From the NCBI GenBank assembly GCA_009773355.1, contig WRPG01000062.1, positions 1 through 50,861 on the forward strand: a stretch of 50,861 bases of DNA. Direction: 5' to 3'. This document shows positions 17,708 through 26,964 of the stretch, one piece after another (within the stretch, counting starts at the first letter, position 1; each line of letters starts with the position of its first letter). Made by a program: the position numbers and the translations under genes. The notes beneath the pieces are model-generated. The model made no database searches, was not told the DNA's origin, and worked only from the letters and a program-made list of their open reading frames with translations. The stretch is from Limisphaerales bacterium. GTDB lineage: Bacteria > Verrucomicrobiota > Verrucomicrobiia > Limisphaerales > SXTU01.

Positions 17708-18523
17708 ATGGCCTCCGAACTCACCCTGGGCTTCCTCGGCGCGGGCAAGATGGCGACCGCCCTCGCGCGCGGCTTCATCGCCGCCCGGCTCACCAGCGCC
17801 AAAAGCATCGTCGCCAGCGACGTGATGGAGGGCGCGCGCAAGGCGTTCGCGGACGAGACGGGCGTGAAGCCGATGCCCACGAACCTCGCCGTGTGCAAGG
17901 CCGCCCACACCCTCCTGCTGGCCGTGAAGCCCGACCAGGTGGCCGGCGTGCTGGCCGAAATCCGCGACCACCTCACGCCCCGGCACCTGCTCATCTCCAT
18001 CGCCGCCGGCGTGCCGCTGGCGAAGCTGGAGGCCGGCCTGTTCCCCGGCGCGCGGGTCATCCGCGTGATGCCGAACACGCCCGCGCTCGTCGGCGCGTCC
18101 GCCAGCGCCTTCGCCGCCGGCACGCACGCCACGGCGACGGACGCGGCGCTCGCGCAGAAGCTTTTCTCCGCCGTGGGCGTGGCGCTGCCCGTGAAGGAAT
18201 CGCTCCTCGACGCCGTGACCGGCCTGAGCGGCAGCGGCCCGGCCTACGGGTATCAAATCATCGAGGCCCTCAGCGACGGCGGCGTGGCGGCCGGCCTGCC
18301 CCGCGACGTGGCGACCAAGCTCGCCGCGCAGACGCTCCTTGGCGCGGCCAAGATGGTCCTCGAAACCGGCCTGCATCCCGGCGCGCTCAAGGACATGGTC
18401 ACGAGTCCCGGCGGCACGACCATCGAGGGCCTGCATGAGCTGGAGAAGGCCGGCGTGCGCGGCGGCCTGATGAACGCCGTCCGCGCAGCGGCGGAGAAGT
18501 CCAGGAAGCTCGGGCAGGGCTGA
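17708..18523 (+). CDS. proC: Pyrroline-5-carboxylate reductase
   Basis: The protein has 271 residues from ATG 17708. It opens with the Rossmann NAD(P)-binding motif LGFLGAGKMATALARGF, continues with AVKPDQVAGVLAEI and VIRVMPNTPALVGASAS, and ends in the proline-biosynthesis signature region: GLSGSGPAYGYQIIEALSDG, then SPGGTTIEGLHELEKAGVR. The enzyme reduces pyrroline-5-carboxylate to proline in the cytoplasm, the last step of proline synthesis. Length is standard. It stands alone on the plus strand, with 227 bases upstream in which no gene is seen and a repeat-rich region downstream. Confidence 0.96.
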   Translation: MASELTLGFLGAGKMATALARGFIAARLTSAKSIVASDVMEGARKAFADETGVKPMPTNLAVCKAAHTLLLAVKPDQVAGVLAEIRDHLTPRHLLISIAAGVPLAKLEAGLFPGARVIRVMPNTPALVGASASAFAAGTHATATDAALAQKLFSAVGVALPVKESLLDAVTGLSGSGPAYGYQIIEALSDGGVAAGLPRDVATKLAAQTLLGAAKMVLETGLHPGALKDMVTSPGGTTIEGLHELEKAGVRGGLMNAVRAAAEKSRKLGQG

Positions 18524-18574
18524 GTCACAGACTGACGGCCGCACCAGGTCAGGACACCGCCGACGCCTTTTCCA

Positions 18575-18660
18575 TGAACCTGGTAGGGCCGACCTGCTGG
18601 TCGGCCACCATGCACCTCAGCCAGCCGAGGCCGCGCAGCAGCGCGGCCCTACCAAGTTCA
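18575..18660. repeat. 86-bp element with terminal inverted repeats and two inner hairpins
   Basis: The left end tgaacctggtagggccg pairs with the right end cggccctaccaagttca with one mismatch over 17 bases. Inside are two perfect 8-bp hairpins, ggccgacc/ggtcggcc and ggccgcgc/gcgcggcc. There is no coding capacity; it looks like a REP- or MITE-type element. Confidence 0.8.
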
Positions 18661-18691
18661 GGGGCTGAACCTACCAAGTTCAGGGGCTGAA
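18649..18691. repeat. Tandem duplication of a 21-bp word (period 22)
   Basis: The word beginning ctaccaagttcagggg occurs at 18649-18669 and again, unchanged, at 18671-18691. The first copy forms the right end of the neighbouring inverted-repeat element, so the duplication probably copied that end. Confidence 0.85.
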
Positions 18692-18739
18692 ATCGCGGGC
18701 TTTGGCAGCTCGTGGCTTCTTTCCCTGAACCGGGATGCT

Positions 18740-18801
18740 GGCAGGAAGATTTGGGGCAGGAAAATTGAAGCGGAAATCTTCCTGCCCCTAATTTTCCTGC
18801 C
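18740..18801. repeat. 62-bp palindromic ggcaggaa-type element
   Basis: Two words, ggcaggaagatt and ggggcaggaaaatt, on the left pair with aatcttcctgcc and ccctaattttcctgcc on the right, forming a long near-perfect hairpin. Similar gcaggaaaat words are, from memory, dispersed in PVC genomes. Confidence 0.8.
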
Positions 18802-18975
18802 ATCGTCCTTTTCAGGTCATGGTCCCAATGCGCGGCTTGCGGGCCGTGGCGGCCACCCCTGAACCGGTGGCGGCGGTCGGTGACCGCCGACCGGGGCGTC
18901 CCTCGCGCGCAGGCGGCCCGCCGCGCGGTTGATTGTCCGCGACGGACGCGACCGGATGCGGTAATCAGTCCGCCC

Positions 18976-20001
18976 GTGCAGATCAATCCGCCCTTCCGCT
19001 TCGTCATCGTCGGCTCCGGCAACATCAGCCGCACCTACCTGAAGGCCATCGCGAACCTGCCCGGCGTCGAGGTGGCGGGCGTTGTCTCGCGCGGCGGACG
19101 CCGGCCGGAGGGGTTGCCGGCGGGCGCGGGGGTGTTTCCGTCTCTGGCGGCGGTGAGTGTCCCGTTCGATGCGGTCATCCTCACCACGCCCAATGGCCTG
19201 CATCATCAGGGGGCCACCGAGGCCGCCGCGCTCGGCAAGCATGTGCTCACGGAGAAGGTCCTGGAAATCTCCACCGCCGCGATGGACCGCATGACGCGCG
19301 CGTGCCGCGACGCCGGCGTGAAGCTCGCCGTGACTTACCAGCGCCGCATGAGCCCGGACAACCTCGCCGTGAAGCGGCTGCTCGACGCGGGCCGGCTCGG
19401 GCGCGTGTTCGCGGCGGACATGACGGTGAAGTTCTGGCGCGACGCGGCCTACTACCGCTCCGGCGCGTATCGCGGCACGCGCGCGGTGGATGGCGGCGGG
19501 GCCTTCACCCAGCAGGCCGCGCACAACGCCGACCTGCTCTGCTGGTTTTTCGGGATGCCGGACAAGGTCGTGAGCCTCTGCGACCGCTTCGTGCATGACA
19601 TCGAGGTCGAGGACCACGGCGTCGCGCTGCTGCACTACCCGAACGGGATGATCGGCACCTTCACGGCGTCCACGGCCTGCCGGCCCGGCTTCCCGACGCG
19701 CCTGGAAATCCACGCCGCCGCCGGCTCCATCGTGATGGAGAACGACTGCATCACGCGCTGGGAAATCGAGGGCATCGCGAATCCGGCGGAGAAGAAGTTC
19801 CAGGTCCACGACGGCGCGGCGAGCGCGGCGGTCGCGGACACCGCCGGCCACGAGGCCATCATCCGTGATTTCGTCGAGGCGATTCGCGCGGGACGAGAGC
19901 CGGCCGTCCCCGCCGAGTCCGGGCGGCTCGCCTCGGAACTCATCCTCCAGATCTACGGCAACAACCTGCTGAACCAGCCGGGCCGGGCGGTCTCGCCGTG
20001 A
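18976..20001 (+). CDS. Gfo/Idh/MocA family oxidoreductase
   Basis: The protein has 341 residues from GTG 18976, chosen because the Rossmann fold begins soon after (FRFVIVGSGNISRTYLKAI); a longer frame opens at 18880 with non-conserved Arg-rich sequence. Other family marks are LTTPNGLHHQGATEAAALGK and VLTEKVLEIS, the position of the catalytic EKP motif (here EKV), then FTQQAAHNADLL, where His is typical of the active site. Family members oxidise or reduce sugars and related polyols with NAD(P); the substrate is unknown. No signal peptide is seen, so it is probably cytoplasmic. purA converges from the right with a 37-base gap. Confidence 0.9.
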   Translation: MQINPPFRFVIVGSGNISRTYLKAIANLPGVEVAGVVSRGGRRPEGLPAGAGVFPSLAAVSVPFDAVILTTPNGLHHQGATEAAALGKHVLTEKVLEISTAAMDRMTRACRDAGVKLAVTYQRRMSPDNLAVKRLLDAGRLGRVFAADMTVKFWRDAAYYRSGAYRGTRAVDGGGAFTQQAAHNADLLCWFFGMPDKVVSLCDRFVHDIEVEDHGVALLHYPNGMIGTFTASTACRPGFPTRLEIHAAAGSIVMENDCITRWEIEGIANPAEKKFQVHDGAASAAVADTAGHEAIIRDFVEAIRAGREPAVPAESGRLASELILQIYGNNLLNQPGRAVSP

Positions 20002-20038
20002 TGGTCCGCCAGCAGCGAAGGTGGCTGGCCGAAGCCGG

Positions 20039-21313
<1,275 letters not shown>

Positions 21314-21338
21314 TCAAATCGAATCGCGACAATAAAAA

Positions 21339-21363
21339 GGCCCCGAACTGTAAATTCGGGGCC
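21339..21363 (-). terminator. Intrinsic-terminator-like hairpin in the purA leader
   Basis: On the minus strand a perfect 9-bp stem (ggccccgaa/ttcggggcc, 7-base loop) is followed directly by ttttta. It has the form of a Rho-independent terminator but stands 29 bases upstream of purA, with no minus-strand gene before it, so it could be an attenuator or the end of a very short RNA. Confidence 0.7.
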
Positions 21364-21386
21364 AAACGCTCGGTATTTACGGGCGG

Positions 21387-21415
21387 ACGCTAGGGAGGCA
21401 GGGCGGTGAAGTCAA
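21387..21415 (-). promoter_or_regulatory. Putative promoter for purA
   Basis: On the minus strand TTGACT (21415-21410) and TAGCGT (21392-21387) are spaced by 17 bases. Transcription would start near 21380, only about 20 bases before the terminator-like hairpin. Confidence 0.5.
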
Positions 21416-21527
21416 TGCCACTTTCTTCCGCCGGCGACTGCGCGGAGGGCTTGCCGGAGCGGCCGCCAGCCGCCAGTATTCGTTGAAACATTGCCTCCGC
21501 CGGCCGCGTCGAAGACATGGCCAAAAC

Positions 21528-24479
21528 ATGACCAAAGTGAAATCCATCGTGTCGAAGCTGGTGTCGGTGTGTGCCGCAGGCGGCTTGTCGCTGTCCGCCA
21601 CGGCGCAGAGCCAGCCCGACGGCGTCGAGTTCTTCGAGAAGAAGATCCGCCCGCTGCTGGCCGAGCATTGCCACGAGTGCCACGCGGTCGGCAAGAAGCT
21701 CAAGGGCGGGCTGGCCCTCGACTCGCGCGACGGCTGGATGAAGGGCGGCGACTCCGGCATGACACTCGTGCCCGGCGACCCCGAGGCCTCGCTGCTCATC
21801 AAGGCGGTGCGCTACAAGGACAAGGAGTTTCAGATGCCGCCGAAGCGAAAGCTGTCGGACGCGCAGATCGCCGACTTCGAGCAATGGGTGAAGCTCGGCG
21901 CGCCCGACCCGCGCACCGGCGGCGCGGCGCTCGCGCGGAAGGAAATCAACATCGCCGAGGGCCGGAAGCACTGGGCGTATCAGTTGCCAAAGAAGCCGAC
22001 GCCGCCCGCCGTGAAGGACACCGCCTGGCCGCGCAATGACGTGGACCGCTTCATCCTCGCCAAGCTGGAGGAAAAGAGTCTCAAGCCCTCGACCGACGCG
22101 GACCCGGTCACGCTCGTCCGCCGGATTTACTTCGACCTCATCGGCCTCCCTCCGACGCCGGAGCAAGTGGATGCGTTCCTGCGCGACTTCTCACTTTCTC
22201 ACCCTCCCACTCTCACACCTGCTCCGTTCAAGGCAGGTGAGCAGGCGGGAAAGCGGGAAAGTGAGAACGGAGCGGTCGTGCGGCTCGTTGACCAACTCCT
22301 AGCCTCCCCGCACTTCGGCGAACGCTGGGGCCGTCACTGGCTGGACGTGGTGCGTTACGCGGAGTCGCTCACCCTGCGCGGCTTCGTGATGAAGGAAGCC
22401 TGGCGCTACCGCGACTACGTCATCGCCAGCTTCAACACGGACAAGCCCTACGACCGTTTCCTCCGTGAGCAGGTCGCCGGCGATCTGCTGCCGCACCAGT
22501 CCGTCCCGCAGCACCAGCAGCAGCTCGTGGCCACCGCCTTCCTGACGCTCGGCAACACGAACCTCGAGGAGCAGCAAAAGAAGCAGCTCGACATGGACGT
22601 GGTGGACGAGCAGCTCGACACCCTCGGCAAGGCCTTCCTCGCCCAGACCATCGGCTGCGCCCGCTGCCACGACCACAAGTTCGACCCCATCCCCACGCGC
22701 GATTACTACGCGCTGGCTGGCATCCTCAAAAGCTCGAAAACGCTCGAACACTCGAACGTAAGCAAGTGGCTGGAGTTCCCATTGCCCATGCCGCCGGGCG
22801 AGGACAAGGAATTTGCCGCGCACGACAAGGCCGTCGCCAAACTCACCGCCAGCATCAAGGCCGCGAAGGAGTCCGCCAACATCGCCATCGCCAAGCAGGC
22901 CACGCTGCCCAGCGGCGCGCTCGACGCGAAGGTGCTCGCGGGTGTCGTGGTGGACGACGAGCAGGCGAAGAAGGTCGGCAGTTGGACCGGCTCCCGCGCG
23001 ACGAAGACTTTCGTGGGCGAAGGCTACCTGCACGACAGCAACGAGGGCAAAGGCTCCAAGACCATCACCTTCCAACCGGACAACCTGCGCGCCGGCAAAT
23101 ACGAGGTCCGCCTCGCCTACAGCCCCGGCAAGTCCCGCTCACCCAGCACGCCGGTCACCGTTTTCAGCGCGGACGGGGAGAAAACCCTTCGCGTTGACCA
23201 GAGCATTGACCCGCCCATCGAGGGCCGCTTCGTGTCCCTCGGTCAGTTCCGCTTCGAGCAGAACAGCGCGGGCTTTGTCCTCGTTGGCACCGAGGGCACC
23301 AAGGGCCATGTGACCGCGGACGCCGTGCAGTTCGTGCCCGTTGGGCTGCTGGCCGAGGCTCCCGCCGCGCCCGGCCCGGCCGACGCGGCGAAGAAGGACA
23401 AGCCGGACCTTTCTGAAACGGTGAAGAAGATGGAAGCCGAGCTGAAGAAGCTGGAGGCGTCCGGGCCGAAGCGCCCGATGTTCATGTCCGTGAAGGAGGA
23501 AAATCCGGCCGACACGCAGATTCATGTGCGCGGCAGTGTCAACAACCTTGGCGCAAAAGTGCCGCGCGGCTTTCTGCAAGTCGCCAGCCACGGCCCGGCC
23601 CCGAAGATTTCCGAGCAGGAAAGCGGCCGCCGCGAACTGGGCGACTGGCTCGCGAGCCGTGACAACCCGCTCACCGCCCGCGTCTTTGTGAACCGCGCGT
23701 GGACCTGGCTCTTCGGCACCGGCCTCGTGCGCAGCGCGGACAACTTCGGCACCACCGGCGACGCGCCGACGCACCCCGAACTGCTCGACCACCTCGCCGT
23801 CCGCTTCATGGACGGCGGCTGGTCCGTGAAGAAGCTCGTGCGGGAGCTGGTTCTGAGCCGGGCTTACCAGCAGGCCTCGGTCGGCTTGACTGGGCCGCAA
23901 CTCGCCGCCGGTTTGGCAGCCGACCCCGAGAACAAACTTCTCTGGCACGCGAACCGCCGGAAGCTCGACGCCGAGTCCATCCGCGACACCGTCCTCCAAG
24001 TCAGCGGCCAGCTCGACCTCGCGCAGGGCGGCCCGCTCATCAAGCCCGGCACCAGCGCCGACTACGGCTACAAGCACACCGACACGCGCCGCAGCGTCTA
24101 TTCGCCCGTGCTGCGCAACTCGCTGCCCGAGCTGTTCGAGGCGTTCGACTTCGCCGACCCCAGCCTCGTCGTGGGCAAGCGCAGCGACAGCACCGTCGCC
24201 CCGCAGGCGCTCTTCATGATGAACCACCCGTGGGTGATGGAGCAGTCGCAGTCCGCCGCGCAGAAGCTGCTGGCCGGCAAGCTTGCCGACGACCGCGAGC
24301 GCGTCGCCCGCGCCTATCGCCTCGTGCTGGGCCGCGCGCCCACCGACGGCGAAGTCACCCTCGCGCTGAAATTCCTCCCAGCGGAGTCTTCCGCGAGCGA
24401 GTCTGCGAAACGCCTTGAAGCCTGGGGCCGTTTCTACCAGGCACTCTTTGCCTCCGTGGATTTCCGTTACTTGAACTGA
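21528..24479 (+). CDS. Planctomycete-type cytochrome, DUF1549/DUF1553 domain protein
   Basis: The protein has 983 residues from ATG 21528, with a signal-peptide-like start (IVSKLVSVCAAGGLSLSATA). A planctomycete cytochrome C domain with CHECH (about residue 49) is followed by DUF1549 with RNDVDRFILAKLEEK, WGRHWLDVVRYAES and a second CARCH site. A beta-rich insert (about 465-590) resembles a golvesin-type domain. DUF1553 with LADWLASRDNPLTARVFVNR-like sequence ends the protein. These proteins are common in PVC bacteria, often paired with DUF1501 proteins, and are thought to act in the periplasm on polysaccharides, but no reaction is proven. A 76-bp palindrome (22190-22265) is inserted in frame at about residues 221-246. 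The next genes follow after 10 bases. Confidence 0.93.
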   Translation: MTKVKSIVSKLVSVCAAGGLSLSATAQSQPDGVEFFEKKIRPLLAEHCHECHAVGKKLKGGLALDSRDGWMKGGDSGMTLVPGDPEASLLIKAVRYKDKEFQMPPKRKLSDAQIADFEQWVKLGAPDPRTGGAALARKEINIAEGRKHWAYQLPKKPTPPAVKDTAWPRNDVDRFILAKLEEKSLKPSTDADPVTLVRRIYFDLIGLPPTPEQVDAFLRDFSLSHPPTLTPAPFKAGEQAGKRESENGAVVRLVDQLLASPHFGERWGRHWLDVVRYAESLTLRGFVMKEAWRYRDYVIASFNTDKPYDRFLREQVAGDLLPHQSVPQHQQQLVATAFLTLGNTNLEEQQKKQLDMDVVDEQLDTLGKAFLAQTIGCARCHDHKFDPIPTRDYYALAGILKSSKTLEHSNVSKWLEFPLPMPPGEDKEFAAHDKAVAKLTASIKAAKESANIAIAKQATLPSGALDAKVLAGVVVDDEQAKKVGSWTGSRATKTFVGEGYLHDSNEGKGSKTITFQPDNLRAGKYEVRLAYSPGKSRSPSTPVTVFSADGEKTLRVDQSIDPPIEGRFVSLGQFRFEQNSAGFVLVGTEGTKGHVTADAVQFVPVGLLAEAPAAPGPADAAKKDKPDLSETVKKMEAELKKLEASGPKRPMFMSVKEENPADTQIHVRGSVNNLGAKVPRGFLQVASHGPAPKISEQESGRRELGDWLASRDNPLTARVFVNRAWTWLFGTGLVRSADNFGTTGDAPTHPELLDHLAVRFMDGGWSVKKLVRELVLSRAYQQASVGLTGPQLAAGLAADPENKLLWHANRRKLDAESIRDTVLQVSGQLDLAQGGPLIKPGTSADYGYKHTDTRRSVYSPVLRNSLPELFEAFDFADPSLVVGKRSDSTVAPQALFMMNHPWVMEQSQSAAQKLLAGKLADDRERVARAYRLVLGRAPTDGEVTLALKFLPAESSASESAKRLEAWGRFYQALFASVDFRYLN
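22190..22265. repeat. 76-bp palindromic element inserted in frame in the DUF1549/DUF1553 gene
   Basis: The outer arms ctcactttc (22190-22198) and gaaagtgag (22257-22265) are perfectly complementary, as are the inner arms cctgctc (22218-22224) and gagcagg (22239-22245). The encoded residues (SLSHPPTLTPAPFKAGEQAG and after) interrupt the conserved DUF1549 region between AFLRDF and VVRLVDQLL. Confidence 0.8.
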
Positions 24480-24489
24480 GTCCACCCTC

Positions 24490-24612
24490 ATGCAGCTATC
24501 CCAGCCAGCCACTCCGCCAAAGCTGCGCGCGAACTACGACTTCAACCGTGGCGAGCGTGGCAAATACGCAAGGCCGATCAGGCCGACAGCCAGCGCGCAG
24601 AGTCCGATGTGA
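24490..24612 (+). CDS. Tiny ORF, possible remnant of a YDFxxGxRGKY-type protein
   Basis: The frame encodes 40 residues from ATG 24490, starting 10 bases after the preceding stop. The core LRANYDFNRGERGKYARPI closely resembles the start of a small protein type (YDFS-G-RGKY) that I remember from many bacteria, some next to nuclease or toxin genes. The usual following strand-rich part is absent, so this is either a short form or a truncated remnant. It lies 46 bases upstream of a Uma2 family gene on the same strand. Confidence 0.5.
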   Translation: MQLSQPATPPKLRANYDFNRGERGKYARPIRPTASAQSPM

Positions 24613-24658
24613 AATGGCCGATTGAATCCCATCGCGTCCTGACGCATCTTCACCCCGT

Positions 24659-25381
24659 ATGTTGGCCCTCCAAAGCGAACCCAAGCCGGCCCCGGCCAAG
24701 ACCGCGCCGCCCGCCGCGCCCGCGCGCCTGCCCGTGCTGGCGAACGGGGATTTGCTGCACTCCAAGGAGTTCCTCCGCCGCTACGACCGGATGCCGGACG
24801 TGAAGAAGGCGGAGCTGATTGAAGGAGTTGTTTTTATGGGCTCGCCCGTCAGCACGTCACACGCGAGGCCGGATATGATTATCCACGCTTGGCTTCTCAC
24901 TTATTCGGCCCGCACGCCAGGCACCGAAGCGCTCGCCAACGTTACTGTCATCCTCGACTCCCAGAACACCGTGCAGCCGGATTCGCTCCTGCGCTTGCTG
25001 CCCGCCCGCAACGGTCGCACGCAGGAAACCGAGGCCAAACTCATCTTCGGCCCGCCCGAACTCATCGTAGAAATTGCCGCCAGCAGCGCCTCGATTGACG
25101 CGCACAAGAAGCTCGCCGCCTACCAGCGCTCCGGCGTCGCCGAATACCTGCTCTGGCGCGTGGACGAGGGGCGCTTCGACTGGTTCCACCTGGAGGACGA
25201 GCAATACGTCGCCGCCCAGCCGGACGCGGCGGGCATCCTGCGCAGCCGCGTTTTCCCCGGCCTGCAAGTCTCGCTGGCCGCGCTGCTCGCCGGTGATTCC
25301 GCCGGGGTGCTCGCCAGCTTGCAGGAAGGCCTCGCCTCTCCCGCCCACGCCGAATTCGTCCGTGCCTTCACCGCTCAATAA
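24659..25381 (+). CDS. Uma2 family (DUF820) putative endonuclease
   Basis: The protein has 240 residues from ATG 24659; an Ala/Pro-rich leader of about 25 residues precedes the conserved part. Uma2 marks are YDRMPDVKKAELIEGVVFMG near residue 42, then NTVQPDSLLRL, PPELIVEIAASSASIDAHKK and YQRSGVAEYLLWRVDEG. The Asp, Glu and Lys of these pieces form the PD-(D/E)xK-type site. Uma2 proteins are very numerous in cyanobacteria and PVC bacteria; their substrate is not known. The gene sits inside a DUF1549/DUF1553-DUF1501 pair, which normally is adjacent, and ends 6 bases before DUF1501. A tiny ORF with a YDFNRGERGKY core stands just upstream. Confidence 0.9.
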   Translation: MLALQSEPKPAPAKTAPPAAPARLPVLANGDLLHSKEFLRRYDRMPDVKKAELIEGVVFMGSPVSTSHARPDMIIHAWLLTYSARTPGTEALANVTVILDSQNTVQPDSLLRLLPARNGRTQETEAKLIFGPPELIVEIAASSASIDAHKKLAAYQRSGVAEYLLWRVDEGRFDWFHLEDEQYVAAQPDAAGILRSRVFPGLQVSLAALLAGDSAGVLASLQEGLASPAHAEFVRAFTAQ

Positions 25382-25387
25382 CTTCCC

Positions 25388-26812
25388 ATGAACGCCCCGC
25401 TCTTCACCCGCCGCCACGCGCTGCAATCCCTCGCCTGCGGCTTTGGCTCGCTCGCCTTCACCGGCATCGCCCAGCGCGCCGCCGCCGCCGCGAACCCGCT
25501 CGCCCCGCGCCAGCCGCACCACGAGCCGCGCGCCAAGAGCGTCATCTTCCTCTTCATGCAGGGCGGCGTGAGCCATGTGGATTCCTTCGATTACAAGCCG
25601 CTGCTCGAAGCAAAGGACGGCCAGCTCATGGGCTTCAACGACGCGCGCAAGATCGCCAACTCCGGCAAGCGCGAGGAGTCCACGCAGCGCGTGATGAAGC
25701 CGCTCTGGCAGTTCAACCAGCACGGCCAGTCCGGCCGCTGGGGCAGCGAGCTGTTCCCGGAAGTCGCCCGCCACGCGGACGACCTGACGCTCATCCATTC
25801 GATGCACACCGAGGGCATCGCGCACGGCCCGGCCACGCTCTTCCTGCACTGCGGCGCGACGCAGTTCATCCGCCCGAGCATGGGCTCGTGGGTCAGCTAC
25901 GGCCTCGGCGCGGAGAACGAGAACCTCCCCGCCTTCGTCAGCCTCAGCCCGAGCGCCGGCAACGGCGGCCCGCGCAACTACGGCAACGCCTTTCTGCCGC
26001 CCGTCTTCCAGGGCACCGGCATCGGCAAGGCCGGCACACCCATCATCGAGTCCACCATCCGCAACCTGACGAATCCGAAACTCTCGCCCGCCGAGCAGCG
26101 CCGGAACTTTGACTTCCTCCAGGAACTCAACGCCGAGCAGCTCAAGAAATCTCCCGGCGACGCGGAGTTGGAAGCGGTCATCGCCAGCTACGAGCTGGCG
26201 TGGCGGATGCAGAACAACGCGCCCGACACGCTCGACTTGAGCAAGGAAACCGAGGCCACGAAGAAGCTCTACGGCATCGGCGAGGCCAAAACCGACAACT
26301 TTGGCCGCCAGTGCCTCATGGCCCGCCGCCTCGTCGAGTCCGGCGTGCGCTACATCCAGGTCACCTATGGCGACAACACCGCGAACCCCGCCTGGGACCA
26401 GCACTCGAACATGCCCAAGCACAAGGACCACGCCCTCGCGGTGGACAAGCCCATCGCCGGCCTGCTGGAAGACCTGAAGGCGCGCGGCCTGCTGGAGGAC
26501 ACCATCGTCTGGTGGGGCGGCGAGTTCGGTCGCACGCCGTATGCGGAGAAGAACGGCACGGGCCGCGACCACAACGCCGGCGGCTTCACCGTCTGGCTCG
26601 CGGGCGGCGGCTTCAAGCCCGGCCTCAGCTACGGCGCGACCGATGAGTGGGGCCACCTCGCCGTCGAGAACAAGGTCCACATGCACGACCTGCACGCGAC
26701 CATCCTCCACCAGCTCGGCCTCGATCACGAGAAGCTCACCTACCGCTTCGACGGTCGCGACTACCGCCTCACCGACGTGCATGGGCACGTGGTGAAGGAA
26801 GTCCTGGCGTAG
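25388..26812 (+). CDS. DUF1501 domain-containing exported protein
   Basis: The protein has 474 residues from ATG 25388. The N-terminus has a twin-arginine-like export signal (FTRRHALQSLACGFGSLAFT). DUF1501 marks are SVIFLFMQGGVSHVDSFDYK, LTLIHSMHTEGIAHGPATLF, GRQCLMARRLVESGVRYIQV and VWWGGEFGRTPYAEKNGTGR followed by DHNAGGFTVWLAGGG. The fold is related to sulfatases and alkaline phosphatases; conserved Asp and His residues are kept, but the substrate is unknown. DUF1501 proteins are typical partners of DUF1549/DUF1553 cytochromes in PVC bacteria, and that gene lies upstream in the same cluster. A dispersed repeat begins 7 bases after the stop. Confidence 0.93.
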   Translation: MNAPLFTRRHALQSLACGFGSLAFTGIAQRAAAAANPLAPRQPHHEPRAKSVIFLFMQGGVSHVDSFDYKPLLEAKDGQLMGFNDARKIANSGKREESTQRVMKPLWQFNQHGQSGRWGSELFPEVARHADDLTLIHSMHTEGIAHGPATLFLHCGATQFIRPSMGSWVSYGLGAENENLPAFVSLSPSAGNGGPRNYGNAFLPPVFQGTGIGKAGTPIIESTIRNLTNPKLSPAEQRRNFDFLQELNAEQLKKSPGDAELEAVIASYELAWRMQNNAPDTLDLSKETEATKKLYGIGEAKTDNFGRQCLMARRLVESGVRYIQVTYGDNTANPAWDQHSNMPKHKDHALAVDKPIAGLLEDLKARGLLEDTIVWWGGEFGRTPYAEKNGTGRDHNAGGFTVWLAGGGFKPGLSYGATDEWGHLAVENKVHMHDLHATILHQLGLDHEKLTYRFDGRDYRLTDVHGHVVKEVLA

Positions 26813-26818
26813 CCCGCC

Positions 26819-26915
26819 AAGTAGGTCAGCGCTTCCAGCCTGACCTTCCATTCAACTTCCTCCGCTCAAGCGGATTCTTTGGTCAGAAGGACAGGCGGGG
26901 CGCGCTGTCCTACTT
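26819..26915. repeat. 97-bp dispersed repeat, copy 1
   Basis: It starts aagtaggtcagcgc and ends with the complement of aagtaggacagcgc, so the ends form an imperfect inverted repeat of nearly 30 bases. A second copy in the same orientation is at 29888-29983. The inner part also contains ccgctcaagcgg, a small palindrome shared by both copies. Confidence 0.9.
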
Positions 26916-26964
26916 TGATTCCCCGCTAGACAAATCCCCCGTCCAGCGGCGTCCTCTTGCAGAG

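Larger units (their letters stand above)
18524..18975. other. Repeat-rich intergenic region after proC
   Basis: No gene is seen in these 452 bases. They hold at least three separate repeat structures, listed individually, packed within about 230 bases: an 86-bp element with terminal inverted repeats, a 21-bp tandem duplication and a 62-bp palindromic element. The right part (18802-18975) is GC-rich without recognised structure. Confidence 0.7.

Noticed and set aside
18649-18691. Tandem repeats as a CRISPR array
   Set aside because: Only two copies of 21 bases with a 1-base gap and no spacers or cas genes.
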